Below are positions 54,987 to 56,562 of a DNA stretch of 56,562 bases, piece by piece. Below the pieces are notes generated by a model. The model made no database searches. It was given only the letters and a program-made list of their open reading frames with translations, and was not told where the DNA came from. This DNA is from a virus: positions 1 through 56,562 of the IMG/VR virus record IMGVR_UViG_3300021959_000047. The stretch is one strand, 5' to 3'. The position numbers and the translations under genes were made by a program. Every line of letters begins with the position of its first letter. Position 1 is the first letter of the stretch.

Positions 54987-56562
54987 TCACGACACATCTT
55001 TTGTGTCAAGCCAATTCGGACCAATCTTTGCCTCTAATAAAAGTGGTACATTGAAATCCAGTTTCCACTTCTTATTCACAATAGAAAGCAGTCTGTCGTT
55101 GGCTGCATTTATTATCCGTAATACTTTATCCTTCTCATTTGGGTGCACATCAATCACGATGGAGTCGTGTACGGTATTGACGATGCACGATTGCATTTGG
55201 TTTACCCCTAATAACTTGTCGATGTATATCAGAGATATGGGTACAATGTCAGCCGTGGCAAACGATTGTACAGGAAAGTTTTTAATCTGTGTGAAAAAGG
55301 TCACAGTACCATTAGCACGACGAGTGACATCAGGGAAAGAGAACTCACGACCTGATGGTGTCTTGATCTTACCCGTAGCCAGAGCCTCACGTGCAAGCTC
55401 TTTGTGCCACTTGCCTATACCTGAGTACTTCTTAGTGAACTGCTCGTAATACGCAGCCTCTGCAGGTGTACGACCAAACCCACTGGCACCATACAACGGT
55501 GCGAATGTGTGTGCCTTGGCTTCCTGACGTGACATGTTCTGCCCTGCATCAGTGATAACCTTTGCGGTGTATGAGTGTACATCAAAGCCCGTGGTCACCT
55601 CGTCAATAGCAGTCCTGTCCTGCGATAAGAATGCAGCAACACGAAATTCTAACTGCGCAAAGTCTGCTTCCATGATCTCACCGCCATTCCAACGTGATTT
55701 GAACACACGTTTAACTGGGAACGTACCACCACGTGGCATGTTCTGCATGTTGGGATCGGCACCAGACAGTCGGCCTGTGGCAGTGCGGTGTTGCAGTAAC
55801 CTGACGTGCAGCTTACCATCTTGTTTTACGTGAGTTGATATACCTTCCACAAAGCTTGAGAGATATGTGTCAACGGCAGACAAACGGCGTACTCGTTGTA
55901 AGAACAACACTGCGTCTTGCATATCACGTTGTCGAGCCACACCTTCAAGGTACTCAAGTTTATCTTTACTTGTGGCGAAACCGTTAGCTGAGGTCCATTT
56001 TGCTGTAGGTGCATTGAACTTTAATCCAGCGACCGAACTACGGATGTCCATAAAGACATAGCCAGTAGCATTACAAGTAATACATTTATTGGGTTTAGCA
56101 TATTGTGTTCCATCCTTCTTTGTTTTGTAGGTCTTGCCAGTGCCATTGCAAGTAGTGCACTGCTTTGCCTTTTGCTTATACAACCTGTCACTATTGTGAC
56201 GAACTGTGCTTCTGTAATCCGTATCTGTCATACGGAAGTCATCAAATAAATCAGCCCATACTTTCTTGTCCTTTGGCTTCTTGCTGTAGATAACCCAAGA
56301 CAATTGCTCTGGACTGTTCAAATTGATTGGACGATCCCCCATAAGTTCACGTACCTGTTCCTCAAGATCAGCGACCAACTGATCACGTTCCTGTTGAAAC
56401 TCATGACGCACACTTTCAAGTGCAGCCATGTCAACGGTGAACCCACGTTGGTATATCTTTGCGAGGTGTACAGCCAACTGATTGGTTAAGTTGACCGTTG
56501 CTGCCAGTGAACTGCATTCCTCGTATGATGTCTGCAAACGAAGGTACAGTTGCTGAGTAGCA
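54987..56562 (-). CDS. DNA polymerase family A, C-terminal part with DnaJ-like zinc motif
   Basis: Continuation of the polymerase that starts at base 630. Full-length residue numbers: zinc motif C294-xx-C297-NGTG and C319-xx-C322-NATG, a CxxCxGxG pair as in the central domain of DnaJ, inserted before the palm; motif A EADFAQLEFR with D459; motif B R504, K508, F512, Y516 (RQEAKAHTFAPLYG); motif C VHDS with H624 and D625. F512 is equivalent to E. coli Phe762. The zinc insertion is the hallmark I recall from HMO-2011. Confidence 0.96.
   Translation of the reverse strand, partial: ATQQLYLRLQTSYEECSSLAATVNLTNQLAVHLAKIYQRGFTVDMAALESVRHEFQQERDQLVADLEEQVRELMGDRPINLNSPEQLSWVIYSKKPKDKKVWADLFDDFRMTDTDYRSTVRHNSDRLYKQKAKQCTTCNGTGKTYKTKKDGTQYAKPNKCITCNATGYVFMDIRSSVAGLKFNAPTAKWTSANGFATSKDKLEYLEGVARQRDMQDAVLFLQRVRRLSAVDTYLSSFVEGISTHVKQDGKLHVRLLQHRTATGRLSGADPNMQNMPRGGTFPVKRVFKSRWNGGEIMEADFAQLEFRVAAFLSQDRTAIDEVTTGFDVHSYTAKVITDAGQNMSRQEAKAHTFAPLYGASGFGRTPAEAAYYEQFTKKYSGIGKWHKELAREALATGKIKTPSGREFSFPDVTRRANGTVTFFTQIKNFPVQSFATADIVPISLIYIDKLLGVNQMQSCIVNTVHDSIVIDVHPNEKDKVLRIINAANDRLLSIVNKKWKLDFNVPLLLEAKIGPNWLDTKDVS
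56409..56562. repeat. terminal direct repeat, right copy
   Basis: Second copy of the contig-end overlap, 152 of 154 bases identical to the left end. Removing one copy gives a circle of 56408 bp. Confidence 0.95.

Noticed and set aside
1-56562. T7-type single-subunit RNA polymerase
   Set aside because: No frame shows the conserved palm or fingers motifs of that family; the only polymerase is the DNA polymerase.
1-56562. tRNA genes or tRNA-derived attP
   Set aside because: I saw no cloverleaf-like sequence or TTC-loop with matching acceptor arms in the intergenic gaps; a dedicated scan would be needed to exclude a short attP core.

Overview
This window is an essentially complete genome of a marine short-tailed (podovirus-type) bacteriophage. 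Bases 1-154 and 56409-56562 are the same sequence with two mismatches, and the family A DNA polymerase gene reads through that overlap in frame, so the contig closes on itself with a unique length of 56408 bp. I count about 74 protein genes and see no tRNA, rRNA, CRISPR array or insertion sequence. A DnaJ-type CxxCxGxG zinc motif inside the DNA polymerase, a genome of about 56 kb and the gene set (split primase and helicase, integrase, ThyX, class II ribonucleotide reductase, endonuclease I) match what I recall of the HMO-2011 group (Puniceispirillum phage HMO-2011 and relatives on marine alphaproteobacteria). The phage DUF1127 gene also suggests an alphaproteobacterial host. The group assignment is from memory, not a database search.

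The layout is two divergent transcription blocks. A control region without genes (10868-11720) is rich in dyads, alternating GT tracts, a G-run cluster and operator-like repeats. Leftward from it (minus strand, 10867 down to 1, then through the contig ends to 48907) runs one tightly packed block for takeover, DNA metabolism and replication. It holds many small genes, a SleB-like hydrolase, a DUF932 protein, a tyrosine recombinase, primase, helicase, ThyX, DNA polymerase, a probable ssDNA-binding protein, a Cas4/RecB-like nuclease, endonuclease I, DUF3310, class II ribonucleotide reductase, DUF1289 and MazG.

Rightward (plus strand, 11721-48875) is the virion and lysis block. Small conserved genes come first, then a compact lysis cassette (EF-hand two-helix membrane protein, M15 endopeptidase, probable single-protein spanin). 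Then come terminase, portal, a large acidic protein, scaffold, capsid, a 1944-residue fibre with LamG-like and PA14-like domains, tail tube and nozzle proteins, a second fibre, a beta-propeller adhesin, a tail assembly chaperone and four large or medium internal virion proteins. The two blocks converge on a rho-independent terminator at 48880-48907.

No single-subunit RNA polymerase and no recognisable CI-type repressor are present, so transcription probably uses host polymerase. Candidate promoters share an AACTAT motif, and two share an 18-bp block. The most unusual regulatory signal is ahead of the DUF1127 gene, where an 11-bp perfect inverted repeat covers the ribosome binding site and start codon.
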